Source: Billgrantia zhangzhouensis (GTDB lineage Bacteria; Pseudomonadota; Gammaproteobacteria; Pseudomonadales; Halomonadaceae). From it: a DNA stretch of 64,000 nt. Below the pieces are notes generated by a model. It did not search any database, was not told where the DNA came from, and worked only from the letters and a program-made list of their open reading frames with translations. A program made the translations under genes and the position numbers. This document shows, in pieces, positions 1 to 7,007 of this stretch (positions within the stretch are counted from its first letter, which is position 1; each line of letters begins with the position of its first letter). The DNA is taken from positions 62,001 to 126,000 of the forward strand of contig NZ_JABFTT010000004.1 of the NCBI RefSeq assembly GCF_021404465.1, given 5' to 3'.

Positions 1-839
1 GGGCCTTCTCGTTCTCACTGATCGGCGTCTACCTGGCCGGACAGGTGGACAGCTACTTCGCGGTGCTGATGCGTGTCGGCCTGGCGGCCCTGGTGTTCTT
101 GCCGTTTTTGCGGCCGCGGCTACTGGTGGGGCGCCAGCGTCTGGCGCTGATGGGGCTGGGGGCCGTACAGCTCGGTGTGATGTACATCTTCTTCTACCAG
201 TCCTTCCTGCTGCTGTCGGTGCCGGAAGTCCTGCTCTTCACCATTTTCACACCCTTCTACGTGACGCTGCTCGACGATGCCTTGTTCGGCCGCTTCACGC
301 CATTCTATCTGCTCACTGCTGCCCTGGCAGTGGTAGGAGCGGCGGTGATCCGCTACGACGGCATCGACAGCGGTTTCTGGCTCGGCTTCCTGGTGGTACA
401 GGGGGCCAACTTCTGCTTCGCCCTGGGCCAGGTGGGTTACCGTCGTTTCTCCGTGACGCTGCCCGCCGAATTGCCGCGCCACAGCGTCTTTGCCTGGTTC
501 TATCTCGGTGCGCTGGCCGTGGCGCTGCCGGCCTTCGCGCTGCTGGGCAATACCGCGGCGTTGCCCTCCACGACGGTGCATTGGGGCGTGCTCGCCTGGC
601 TGGGCCTGGTGGCCTCGGGCCTTGGTTACTTCTTCTGGAATCTGGGGGCCACACGGGTGGATGCCGGAGCGCTGGCGATCATGAACAACGCCCTGATTCC
701 CGCCGGCCTCGTGGTCAACCTGGTGATCTGGAACCGTGATGCCGACCTGGTGCGGCTGGGGCTGGGGGGAGCGATCATCGTGGGCTCGCTGGTGCTCAAC
801 GAATGGTGGCTGCGCCGTCAAGCGGTCGCCGCCGTCTAA
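1..839 (+). CDS. DMT-superfamily (EamA) transporter, 5' end cut by window edge
   Basis: The reading frame is open from base 3 with no start in the window, so the N-terminus lies upstream. The visible part (about 279 residues) is almost wholly hydrophobic, with some eight to nine membrane segments arranged as two EamA-type halves. This is the architecture of drug/metabolite transporters in the inner membrane. The family exports or exchanges amino acids, carboxylates or similar small molecules. A resemblance to the YigM/amine-carboxylate branch is my impression only and the substrate cannot be read. It ends 64 bases before nadK on the same strand. Confidence 0.8.
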   Translation, partial: AFSFSLIGVYLAGQVDSYFAVLMRVGLAALVFLPFLRPRLLVGRQRLALMGLGAVQLGVMYIFFYQSFLLLSVPEVLLFTIFTPFYVTLLDDALFGRFTPFYLLTAALAVVGAAVIRYDGIDSGFWLGFLVVQGANFCFALGQVGYRRFSVTLPAELPRHSVFAWFYLGALAVALPAFALLGNTAALPSTTVHWGVLAWLGLVASGLGYFFWNLGATRVDAGALAIMNNALIPAGLVVNLVIWNRDADLVRLGLGGAIIVGSLVLNEWWLRRQAVAAV

Positions 840-903
840 GGCGTGTTTGCCCGCCCTGGGCCCAGCCCTCATAATGAGCGGCCACGATCCGAGAGGCCAG
901 GGC

Positions 904-1797
904 ATGCAAAAAGAGCACGACGGATTCAAGAACATAGGTCTCATCGGCCGCCTCGGTAGCACCAAGGTGGTCGAGACCCTCAAGCGCCTGATGCGCTTTC
1001 TCGACGAACGCGGCCTCCACGTGATCGTCGAGGACCGCACCGCTACCGTGCTGCTCGACCATGGCCACCCCGAAGCCAGCCGGCGCACTCTCGGTGAGCT
1101 GTGCGATCTCGTCATCGTGGTGGGGGGCGACGGCAGCCTGCTCGGCGCCGCCCGTACGCTGTGCCATAGCGGCACCCTGGTGCTGGGCGTCAATCGAGGA
1201 CGCCTGGGCTTTCTCACCGATATCTCCCCCGATGAGCTGGAGGAGCGGGTTGGCCAGGTGCTGGACGGCCAGTACGAAGTCGAGGAGCGCTTTTTGCTCG
1301 ATGCCGAGCTGTATCGTGACGGCACCCTGGTCGGCAACGGAGATGCCCTCAACGAGGTCGTGCTGCACCCCGGCAAGGCGGTACGTATGATCGAGTTCGA
1401 ATTGTTCATCGACAAGCAGTTCGTCTGCAGCCAGCGTAGCGACGGACTGATCATGGCCACACCCACCGGCTCCACCGCCTATGCGCTGTCGGGTGGTGGT
1501 TCGATCATGCACCCCAAGCTGGATGTGATCGAACTGGTGCCGATGTTTCCGCATACCCTGTCCAGCCGGCCCATCGTGATCGACGCCGCCAGCGAGATCC
1601 ATGTGCACATTGGCGAGACCAATCAGACCTATCCTCATATCAGCTGCGACGGTCAGACCCGTGTCGTGGCCAAGCCGGACGATGTACTGGTAGTGAAGCG
1701 CAAACCCCAGAGGGTGCAGCTCGTGCACCCGCTCGGTCATAACTTCTACGAGGTCCTGCGCAGCAAGCTGGGCTGGAGCAACCGGCTGGGAGATTGA
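904..1797 (+). CDS. nadK: NAD kinase
   Basis: A 297-residue ATP-dependent NAD kinase that makes NADP in the cytoplasm. The hallmark GGDGSLLGAAR motif lies near residue 70. It is followed by the NE motif (ALNEVVLHPG) and the TPTGSTAYALSGGG segment that builds the nucleotide site. An in-frame ATG at 874 is possible. The start at 904 was chosen because the beta strand of the N-terminal fold (NIGLIGR) then sits at the usual distance and the length matches the roughly 292 residues of the E. coli enzyme. The stop is followed after one base by the GTG of the phosphoesterase gene, so the two are probably co-transcribed. Confidence 0.95.
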   Translation: MQKEHDGFKNIGLIGRLGSTKVVETLKRLMRFLDERGLHVIVEDRTATVLLDHGHPEASRRTLGELCDLVIVVGGDGSLLGAARTLCHSGTLVLGVNRGRLGFLTDISPDELEERVGQVLDGQYEVEERFLLDAELYRDGTLVGNGDALNEVVLHPGKAVRMIEFELFIDKQFVCSQRSDGLIMATPTGSTAYALSGGGSIMHPKLDVIELVPMFPHTLSSRPIVIDAASEIHVHIGETNQTYPHISCDGQTRVVAKPDDVLVVKRKPQRVQLVHPLGHNFYEVLRSKLGWSNRLGD

Positions 1798-1798
1798 G

Positions 1799-2800
1799 GT
1801 GAGGCAGGCGGCGATAGAAGGTTACGATCTGATCGGCGACGTGCACGGCTGTGGTGCCACCCTGGCGGCCCTGCTCGAGAAGCTCGGCTACCACCAGCGC
1901 GGTGGCGTCTACCGCCATCCGCGGCGCAAGGCGATCTTTCTCGGCGACCTGATCGATCGCGGTCCACGGATTCGCCTGGCCGTCACCATCGTTCGACGCA
2001 TGGTGGAGGAGGGCGAGGCGCATATGGTCATGGGCAACCATGAATACAATGCCCTGGCCTATTGTCACCGTGCGCCGCGCCAACTGGGACGCGAATGGCT
2101 GCGCGAACATTCTCCGCGACACAACCGTATCATCAAGGAAACTCTCGACCAGTACCGTGATCATCCCGCCGAGTGGGACGAGACGCTGGCCTGGTTCATG
2201 GAGGTTCCTCTCTACCTCGATTTCGATGCATTCCGAGTGGTGCACGCCTGCTGGGACCAGGAATTGATCGACGCGCTCGAGCGCGAATGCCCGAGGGGTA
2301 TCATCGACGAGCCCTTCCTGTGTCAATCCGTGGAGTCGGATACACTGGCCTATCGGGTGCTCGACCGCTTGACCCGTGGGGTACACCTGCCGCTGCCCCC
2401 CGGAGTGGAGATCCACTCCGGCGATGGCTTCACCCGGCGCAGCTTCCGCGCGCATTTCTGGGCTCGCGAACCACGCACCTGGGGCGACGTGACCTTCCAG
2501 CCCGACAATCTCCCCAACGACCTGGAGGCGCGAGAGTTGGCCGCGCACGAACGCGCCCGCCTGCCTCATTATGGGCTCGACCAGCCGCCGCTGTTCATCG
2601 GTCACTACTGGTGCGAGGGCATTCCGGCCTTGCCCTCGGCCAACATCGCTTGTCTCGACTACAGTGCGGTGAAATTCGGCCGTCTGGTGGCCTATCGCTG
2701 GAGCGGTGAGCGGCGGCTGGACGCCAACCATTTCGTCTGGGTGAGAGTACCGCAGGAAGAAGCAGCGAGGCCTCGGCCGTGGGAGATCGACTTTGATTGA
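1799..2800 (+). CDS. Calcineurin-like metallophosphoesterase
   Basis: A 333-residue cytoplasmic protein with the full metallophosphoesterase signature: GDVHG near residue 14, GDLIDRGP near 45, GNHEYN near 78, and a late GHYW histidine. These residues hold two metal ions in the PPP-type phosphatase fold seen in serine/threonine phosphatases and diadenosine-tetraphosphate hydrolases. The physiological substrate cannot be told. The start is a GTG one base after the nadK stop, which indicates translational coupling. The nadK, phosphoesterase, rhomboid order is, to my knowledge, also found in pseudomonads. Confidence 0.88.
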   Translation: MRQAAIEGYDLIGDVHGCGATLAALLEKLGYHQRGGVYRHPRRKAIFLGDLIDRGPRIRLAVTIVRRMVEEGEAHMVMGNHEYNALAYCHRAPRQLGREWLREHSPRHNRIIKETLDQYRDHPAEWDETLAWFMEVPLYLDFDAFRVVHACWDQELIDALERECPRGIIDEPFLCQSVESDTLAYRVLDRLTRGVHLPLPPGVEIHSGDGFTRRSFRAHFWAREPRTWGDVTFQPDNLPNDLEARELAAHERARLPHYGLDQPPLFIGHYWCEGIPALPSANIACLDYSAVKFGRLVAYRWSGERRLDANHFVWVRVPQEEAARPRPWEIDFD

Positions 2801-2810
2801 AGAGGGATAC

Positions 2811-2831
2811 AAAGTTTTACAACTTTTTTTT
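2811..2831 (+). terminator. Weak A/T-rich hairpin with T run after the phosphoesterase gene
   Basis: A six-base stem AAAGTT/AACTTT with loop TTAC runs directly into eight T residues, eleven bases after the stop codon. The stem is A/T-rich and therefore weak, so termination may be partial. Confidence 0.45.
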
Positions 2832-2900
2832 CGAACCCCTGAACTTCCCCTCGGCTCGCTCGTCTGAGTAGGTGTTCCCTTGAATGATCCCTTGCTCTTG

Positions 2901-2930
2901 TCCGGCGGCCCCCCTTCCGCCGGATTTTTT
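2901..2930 (+). terminator. Strong intrinsic terminator before glpG
   Basis: A perfect eight-base stem TCCGGCGG/CCGCCGGA (2901-2908 with 2917-2924) is followed by six T residues. It closes either the nadK operon or a short independent transcript beginning after the weak hairpin at 2811. Confidence 0.85.
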
Positions 2931-3024
2931 ATGTGCCTTCTGCCGCGGCTCAAGGCGAAGAGGTTTGAGAAAAGCCTCGTTGCAGCGCAAGATGCTTGCC
3001 AAAAAGTTGATTCAGGAAGAGTTC

Positions 3025-3873
3025 ATGTATCGCATCATGCTGTTTCCACATGACACGGACACCCGCGAGCTGCGCCGTGCGCTGTGGGCTCACCGGATCG
3101 GGCACCGCTTCACTGAGGAAGCGGAGGGGCAGGTCCTATGGCTCGCCGATCCCGACCAGCACGATGCGCTGATGCAATTGCTCACTCGCTGGCAGCGCGG
3201 TGAACGCATCATGCCGGAGCGGCGCCGCCGGTCGACGAGCGGGGCCTCTCTCGCCGTTGCCTTGCGTCAAGTGCCGGTCACCACCGCGGCGTTGGGCATT
3301 TCGCTGCTGGTATTCGCCCTGATGGCCGTGCTCGGCGACATTGTGGTTGCCATGTTGACCATCGTGCCGGTCGCCGTCGTTGGCGGCAGCCTGGCCTTCG
3401 GCAACTTGGCCGACGTGTTGGCCTCGGGGCAGGTGTGGCGCCTGCTGTCGCCGGTCTTTCTTCACTTCGGCTGGATGCACCTGATCTTTAACATGATGTG
3501 GCTGTGGTACTTCGGCCGCCAGGTCGAAACCCTGGAGGGTAGCGGGCGCATGCTGACGATCCTGCTGGTGGCGGGCATCGGTGCCAACCTGGCCCAGTAC
3601 GCCACAGGCACCGTGCTGTTTGGCGGCATGTCGGGCGTCGATTTCGCTCTGCTCGGCTATGTCTGGCTGATGTCGCGCCGGGCGCCGCACAGCGGCTTCT
3701 TCGTGCCGCAGATGCTGGTGGTCTTCATGCTCGGCTGGATGGTATTCACCATGACCGACATGGCCGGCGCGGTCGGCTTCGGCAACGTGGCCAACGAGGC
3801 ACACCTGGGTGGGCTGGTCGTAGGGCTTCTGTTGGGGTGGTATTATTCGGGCCGAGCTAGGCGTCTTCACTGA
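3025..3873 (+). CDS. glpG: Rhomboid intramembrane serine protease GlpG
   Basis: A 282-residue inner-membrane protease. Residues 1-65 form the soluble GlpG N-terminal domain (FPHDTDTRELRRAL). The rest contains six or so transmembrane helices. The catalytic dyad is visible as Ser203 in GGMSGVDFALLGY and His260 in NEAHLGG. Oxyanion-hole candidates are His152 and Asn156 in the helix after HFGWMH. All match E. coli GlpG in order and spacing. The ATG at 3025 has AGGAAG just upstream. Family members cleave single-pass membrane proteins within the bilayer; the natural substrate is not evident here. Confidence 0.93.
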   Translation: MYRIMLFPHDTDTRELRRALWAHRIGHRFTEEAEGQVLWLADPDQHDALMQLLTRWQRGERIMPERRRRSTSGASLAVALRQVPVTTAALGISLLVFALMAVLGDIVVAMLTIVPVAVVGGSLAFGNLADVLASGQVWRLLSPVFLHFGWMHLIFNMMWLWYFGRQVETLEGSGRMLTILLVAGIGANLAQYATGTVLFGGMSGVDFALLGYVWLMSRRAPHSGFFVPQMLVVFMLGWMVFTMTDMAGAVGFGNVANEAHLGGLVVGLLLGWYYSGRARRLH

Positions 3874-3898
3874 GCCGTCACTTCAAGAGAATTTCCCA

Positions 3899-4183
3899 AT
3901 GAGCGATATGACCTTCGAGCGCATGATCCGGCAGATGACGCCGGCCATCTACGATAGCCTCAAGCAGGCGGTGGCCCTGCGCAAATGGCCGGACGGGCGC
4001 ATGCTGACCGCGGAGCAAACCGAACTCTGCCTCGAGGCGGTGATTCGCTACGAGCACGAGAACCACGTGCCCGAGGAGCTGCGCGTAGGGTACCTGCAGC
4101 AGCGCACCTGTGGCAGTGCCAGTAGCGGCACCGATGTGCCGCCCGAACTCGCCGGGCTGGCCCGGGATGTCAGCCGTGATTGA
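3899..4183 (+). CDS. YeaC-like small protein (DUF1315)
   Basis: A 94-residue soluble protein whose first 70 residues (MTFERMIRQMTPAIYDSLK, then KWPDGRMLT and EQTELCLEAVIRYEH) match the small YeaC/DUF1315 family, whose function is unknown. AAGAGA precedes the ATG. It follows glpG by 25 bases, and its last 17 bases overlap the next gene, so the three are probably one transcript. Confidence 0.82.
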   Translation: MSDMTFERMIRQMTPAIYDSLKQAVALRKWPDGRMLTAEQTELCLEAVIRYEHENHVPEELRVGYLQQRTCGSASSGTDVPPELAGLARDVSRD

Positions 4184-5030
4184 AGGTGAGCGGATAGAGG
4201 CGGCTCCGGTCGTGCAGGGCTGCCTGAGCAAGATGGCCATCGCGCCCGGGGAGCCGGGCGGACCCGTCAGGTATACGCTGCGTGCCGGCGAGCATCGCCT
4301 GGATCTCAACGCGCGCCTGGGTCAGCCTCTCGAGTTGAGCTGGACGGGTGCCATCGCCTGCACCCACTGTGGCCGGGCGACGAAGAAGAGTTTCGCCCAA
4401 GGCTACTGCTACCCCTGCTTCAAGAAGCTGGCCCAGTGCGATACCTGTATCGTCAAGCCTGAGACCTGCCACTTCGATGCCGGCACCTGCCGCGAGCCCG
4501 AGTGGGCGGAAAAGCATTGCTTCCAGCCGCATGTGATCTATCTGGCCAACTCCTCGGGGCTCAAGGTAGGCATCACGCGGGGCACCCAGGTGCCAACGCG
4601 TTGGCTCGACCAGGGGGCGATCCAGGCGCTGCCGATCCTGACGGTAGAGACGCGCCAGCAGTCCGGCCTGGTCGAGGTGCTGTTCAAGGAAGAGGTGGCC
4701 GACCGCACCAACTGGCGCGCCATGCTCAAGGGCGAGGTGGAGGCGCTCGATCTCATGGCCGAGCGCGATCGCTTGTTGGCCCGTCTCGACGGCGGGCTTG
4801 GACAGCTGCGTGAACGTTTCGGTACCGATACCATCCGAGCACTCGACGAGGTGCCGGTCTCCTTCGACTATCCGGTGCTGGAATTCCCGCGCAAGATCGT
4901 TTCGCACAACTTCGACAAGCAGGCGCGGGTGAGCGGTACGCTGCTGGGCCTCAAGGGGCAGTACCTGATCCTCGACACGGGTGTGATCAACCTGCGCAAA
5001 TTCACTGGCTATGAGATCGCCGTATCCTGA
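4167..5030 (+). CDS. DUF2797 family protein
   Basis: A 287-residue protein. The middle holds a cysteine cluster (CTHCGR, then CYPCFKKLAQCDTC and a later CHFDAGTC) that looks like a zinc ribbon. After it comes VIYLANSSGLKVGITR, reminiscent of a GIY-YIG-like or OB-type fold. Family function is not established. The ATG at 4167 overlaps the yeaC-like gene by 17 bases and follows GGG; an in-frame ATG at 4110 would give an arginine/proline-rich leader unlike a real N-terminus. The two-gene overlap suggests translational coupling. Confidence 0.85.
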   Translation: MSAVIEGERIEAAPVVQGCLSKMAIAPGEPGGPVRYTLRAGEHRLDLNARLGQPLELSWTGAIACTHCGRATKKSFAQGYCYPCFKKLAQCDTCIVKPETCHFDAGTCREPEWAEKHCFQPHVIYLANSSGLKVGITRGTQVPTRWLDQGAIQALPILTVETRQQSGLVEVLFKEEVADRTNWRAMLKGEVEALDLMAERDRLLARLDGGLGQLRERFGTDTIRALDEVPVSFDYPVLEFPRKIVSHNFDKQARVSGTLLGLKGQYLILDTGVINLRKFTGYEIAVS

Positions 5031-5105
5031 GGCTTCAGCGCGCGTGGCAGGGAGATGCAATGGCAGGCTATGCTGTCGTTTCCTTCCCTTGTGACGAGTT
5101 CTGAC

Positions 5106-5789
5106 ATGTATCGCCTGCATATTGCCAACAAGAACTACTCTTCCTGGTCGCTACGCCCCTGGGTGCTGATGCGCCAGTTGGATATCCCTTTCGAGGAGCG
5201 CCTGACCCCCTTCGAGTCCGACTCGAACTGGAGCACCTTTCGTGCCTTCTCGCCCTCCGGTCAGGTGCCCTGTCTGGAGGATGGCGAACGCACCGTCTGG
5301 GAATCACTGGCGATCGTCGAGTACCTGGCCGAGCGCCATCAGGGGATATGGCCTGCCGATGAGCAAGCGCGCGCCTGGGCGCGCTGTGCCAGCAGCGAGA
5401 TGCACGCCGGCTTTTCCCCACTGCGCAGTCTGTGTCCGATGAATTGCGGCGTCAGGGTGAAACTGCACCACATGCCGGATGCCTTGGCAGGCAACCTGGC
5501 TCGCCTCGACGAACTCTGGCAACAGGGTCTCGCCCGTTTTGGGGGGCCTTTCCTGGCGGGTGAGTCCTTCACTGCGGTGGATGCCTTCTTCGCACCGGTG
5601 GCCTTCCGCGTGCAGAGTTTCGGGCTGGAACTCGGTGCGCCCTCGATGGATTACGTGGCCCGGCTGCTGTCGCTACCCGCCATGCAGCAGTGGTACGAGG
5701 AGGCGCTGGCCGAGCCTTGGCGAGAGGCGGCTCACGAGGCCGAAGTCCAGCAGAACGGCACCATCATCGAGGATCGGCGGCCTGGCTGA
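5106..5789 (+). CDS. Glutathione S-transferase family protein
   Basis: A 227-residue cytoplasmic GST. Residues 1-80 form the thioredoxin-like glutathione-binding domain; NYSSWSLRPW supplies the likely serine/tyrosine catalytic region and the SGQVPCLEDG segment the cis-proline. The remainder is the all-helical domain (FLAGESFTAVDAFFAPV). The electrophile is not identifiable. The start at 5106 gives the canonical N-terminus; an in-frame ATG at 5055 would add 17 residues with no match to the fold. Confidence 0.88.
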   Translation: MYRLHIANKNYSSWSLRPWVLMRQLDIPFEERLTPFESDSNWSTFRAFSPSGQVPCLEDGERTVWESLAIVEYLAERHQGIWPADEQARAWARCASSEMHAGFSPLRSLCPMNCGVRVKLHHMPDALAGNLARLDELWQQGLARFGGPFLAGESFTAVDAFFAPVAFRVQSFGLELGAPSMDYVARLLSLPAMQQWYEEALAEPWREAAHEAEVQQNGTIIEDRRPG

Positions 5790-5815
5790 GTCTCCGCCAG
5801 GCCCGTTTCTGTTCT
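5779..5815 (+). terminator. Hairpin at the end of the GST gene
   Basis: An eight-base stem GGCCTGGC/GCCAGGCC (5779-5786 with 5796-5803) has the GST stop codon in its loop and is followed by T-rich CGTTTCTGTTCT. It lies between two convergent genes. Confidence 0.55.
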
Positions 5816-5827
5816 ACATCGCTCGGC

Positions 5828-6910
5828 TCAATCGAACAGGTCGCCCTGGGCTCGGGGCGGCCGGAAGGCCGTGGTGTCCAACTGGCGCGAGTCGCGCTTC
5901 GCAGGGTCATTGAGCCCCAGGCGGCGACACGCCTTTTCGAAGCGCTGGGCGATGAGTTGGGCGAAGATGCCCTCGCCGCGCATGCGCTTGCCGAAGCGGC
6001 TGTCGTAAGCGGCGCCTCCCCGGCACTGTCGCATCAGGCTCATCACCTTGCCGGCACGCTGAGGATAATGCGCCTGCAACCACTCCTCGAATAGCGGCGT
6101 CACTTCCCGCGGCAAGCGCAGCAGCGTCCATCCGGCAGACTCCGCCCCGGCATTGCGCGCCGCCTCGAGCAGGCGTTCCAGCTCATGGTCGGTCAGGCCC
6201 GGAATGATCGGGGCGACCATGACACCTACCGGGATGCCGGCATCCTTCAAGCGTTCGACGGTACGTAGGCGGGCTGCAGGAGAGGCGGCGCGCGGTTCCA
6301 GGCTGCGCTTGAGCTCGGTATCCAGGCTGGTGAGGCTGATTGCCACTCTGACCAGACGCAAGTGCGCCAACTCGGCCAGCAGGTCCAGGTCGCGCAGGAT
6401 CAGGGCGCTCTTGGTGATGATCGAGACCGGATGGCGGCATTCGAGCAGAAAGGCCAGTATCCCGCGGGTGGAACCACGCTCCGCTTCCAGCGGCTGATAG
6501 CAGTCGGTATTGCCGGACAGGGCGATGGGCCGGCATACGTAGCTGCGCTTGCAGAACTCCTCATGTAGCCGCTCCACCAGGCCGCTGCGAGCGATCAGCC
6601 GGGTTTCGAAGTCGATCCCGGGGGAGAGATCCCAGTAAGCGTGACTGGGCCGCGCGTAGCAGTAGATGCAGCCATGCTCACAGCCTCGGTACGGGTTCAG
6701 CGAGCGATCGAAGCCAATATCCGGCGAATCGTTCCAGGAGAGCGCACTGCGGGCCTGTTCGTTGCTGACCACGGTGGCCAGGCGCGTCGGCATTTCCTCC
6801 TGCCACCAGCCGTCGTCCTCCGTTTCACTGTACGTGGGCGCGAAGCGGTTGTCGGGATTATAGGTGGCGCCGCGTCCCTTGCGCGGCTGCTGCTGGTCGA
6901 ACTGCGGCAT
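5828..6910 (-). CDS. PA0069-type radical SAM protein
   Basis: A 360-residue radical S-adenosylmethionine protein. The 4Fe-4S motif C-x3-C-x2-C is Cys77, Cys81, Cys84 (CEHGCIYC) inside LNPYRGCEHGC, typical of the SplB-like/PA0069 branch. SGNTDCYQP and VSIITKS follow as in that family. The reaction is unknown; relation to DNA-photoproduct lyases is distant. The start at 6910 is preferred over 6955 because the longer version would place a LexA-like operator and a good promoter inside the coding region. P. aeruginosa PA0069 is, as I recall, a LexA-regulon member, which fits the site upstream here. Confidence 0.88.
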   Translation of the reverse strand: MPQFDQQQPRKGRGATYNPDNRFAPTYSETEDDGWWQEEMPTRLATVVSNEQARSALSWNDSPDIGFDRSLNPYRGCEHGCIYCYARPSHAYWDLSPGIDFETRLIARSGLVERLHEEFCKRSYVCRPIALSGNTDCYQPLEAERGSTRGILAFLLECRHPVSIITKSALILRDLDLLAELAHLRLVRVAISLTSLDTELKRSLEPRAASPAARLRTVERLKDAGIPVGVMVAPIIPGLTDHELERLLEAARNAGAESAGWTLLRLPREVTPLFEEWLQAHYPQRAGKVMSLMRQCRGGAAYDSRFGKRMRGEGIFAQLIAQRFEKACRRLGLNDPAKRDSRQLDTTAFRPPRAQGDLFD

Positions 6911-6924
6911 GGCGGCGATCCGGA

Positions 6925-6944
6925 TAGTGTATTTATATACAGTA
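6925..6944 (-). promoter_or_regulatory. LexA-like SOS box upstream of the radical SAM gene
   Basis: On the minus strand the site reads TACTGTATATAAATACACTA. It differs from the gammaproteobacterial LexA consensus at two of twenty positions. The left CTG half is intact; the right half reads CAC instead of CAG. It lies 15 bases before the chosen ATG and overlaps the -10 element. Confidence 0.72.
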
Positions 6945-6969
6945 TATCGGTTCATTCACGAAGCGCCAA
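6941..6969 (-). promoter_or_regulatory. Sigma-70 promoter for the radical SAM gene
   Basis: On the minus strand, -35 TTGGCG (6964-6969), a 17-base spacer and -10 TATACT (6941-6946). The -10 is embedded in the LexA-like box, so bound repressor would block polymerase. Confidence 0.65.
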
Positions 6970-7007
6970 CGCTGGATAAATGTCCGCGGGTCGTTACGCT
7001 GGTGAGC

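Noticed and set aside
6911..6955. Longer N-terminus of the radical SAM protein from an ATG at 6955
   Set aside because: It would put the LexA-like box and the -10 element inside the coding region and has no family match; the ATG at 6910 is preferred.
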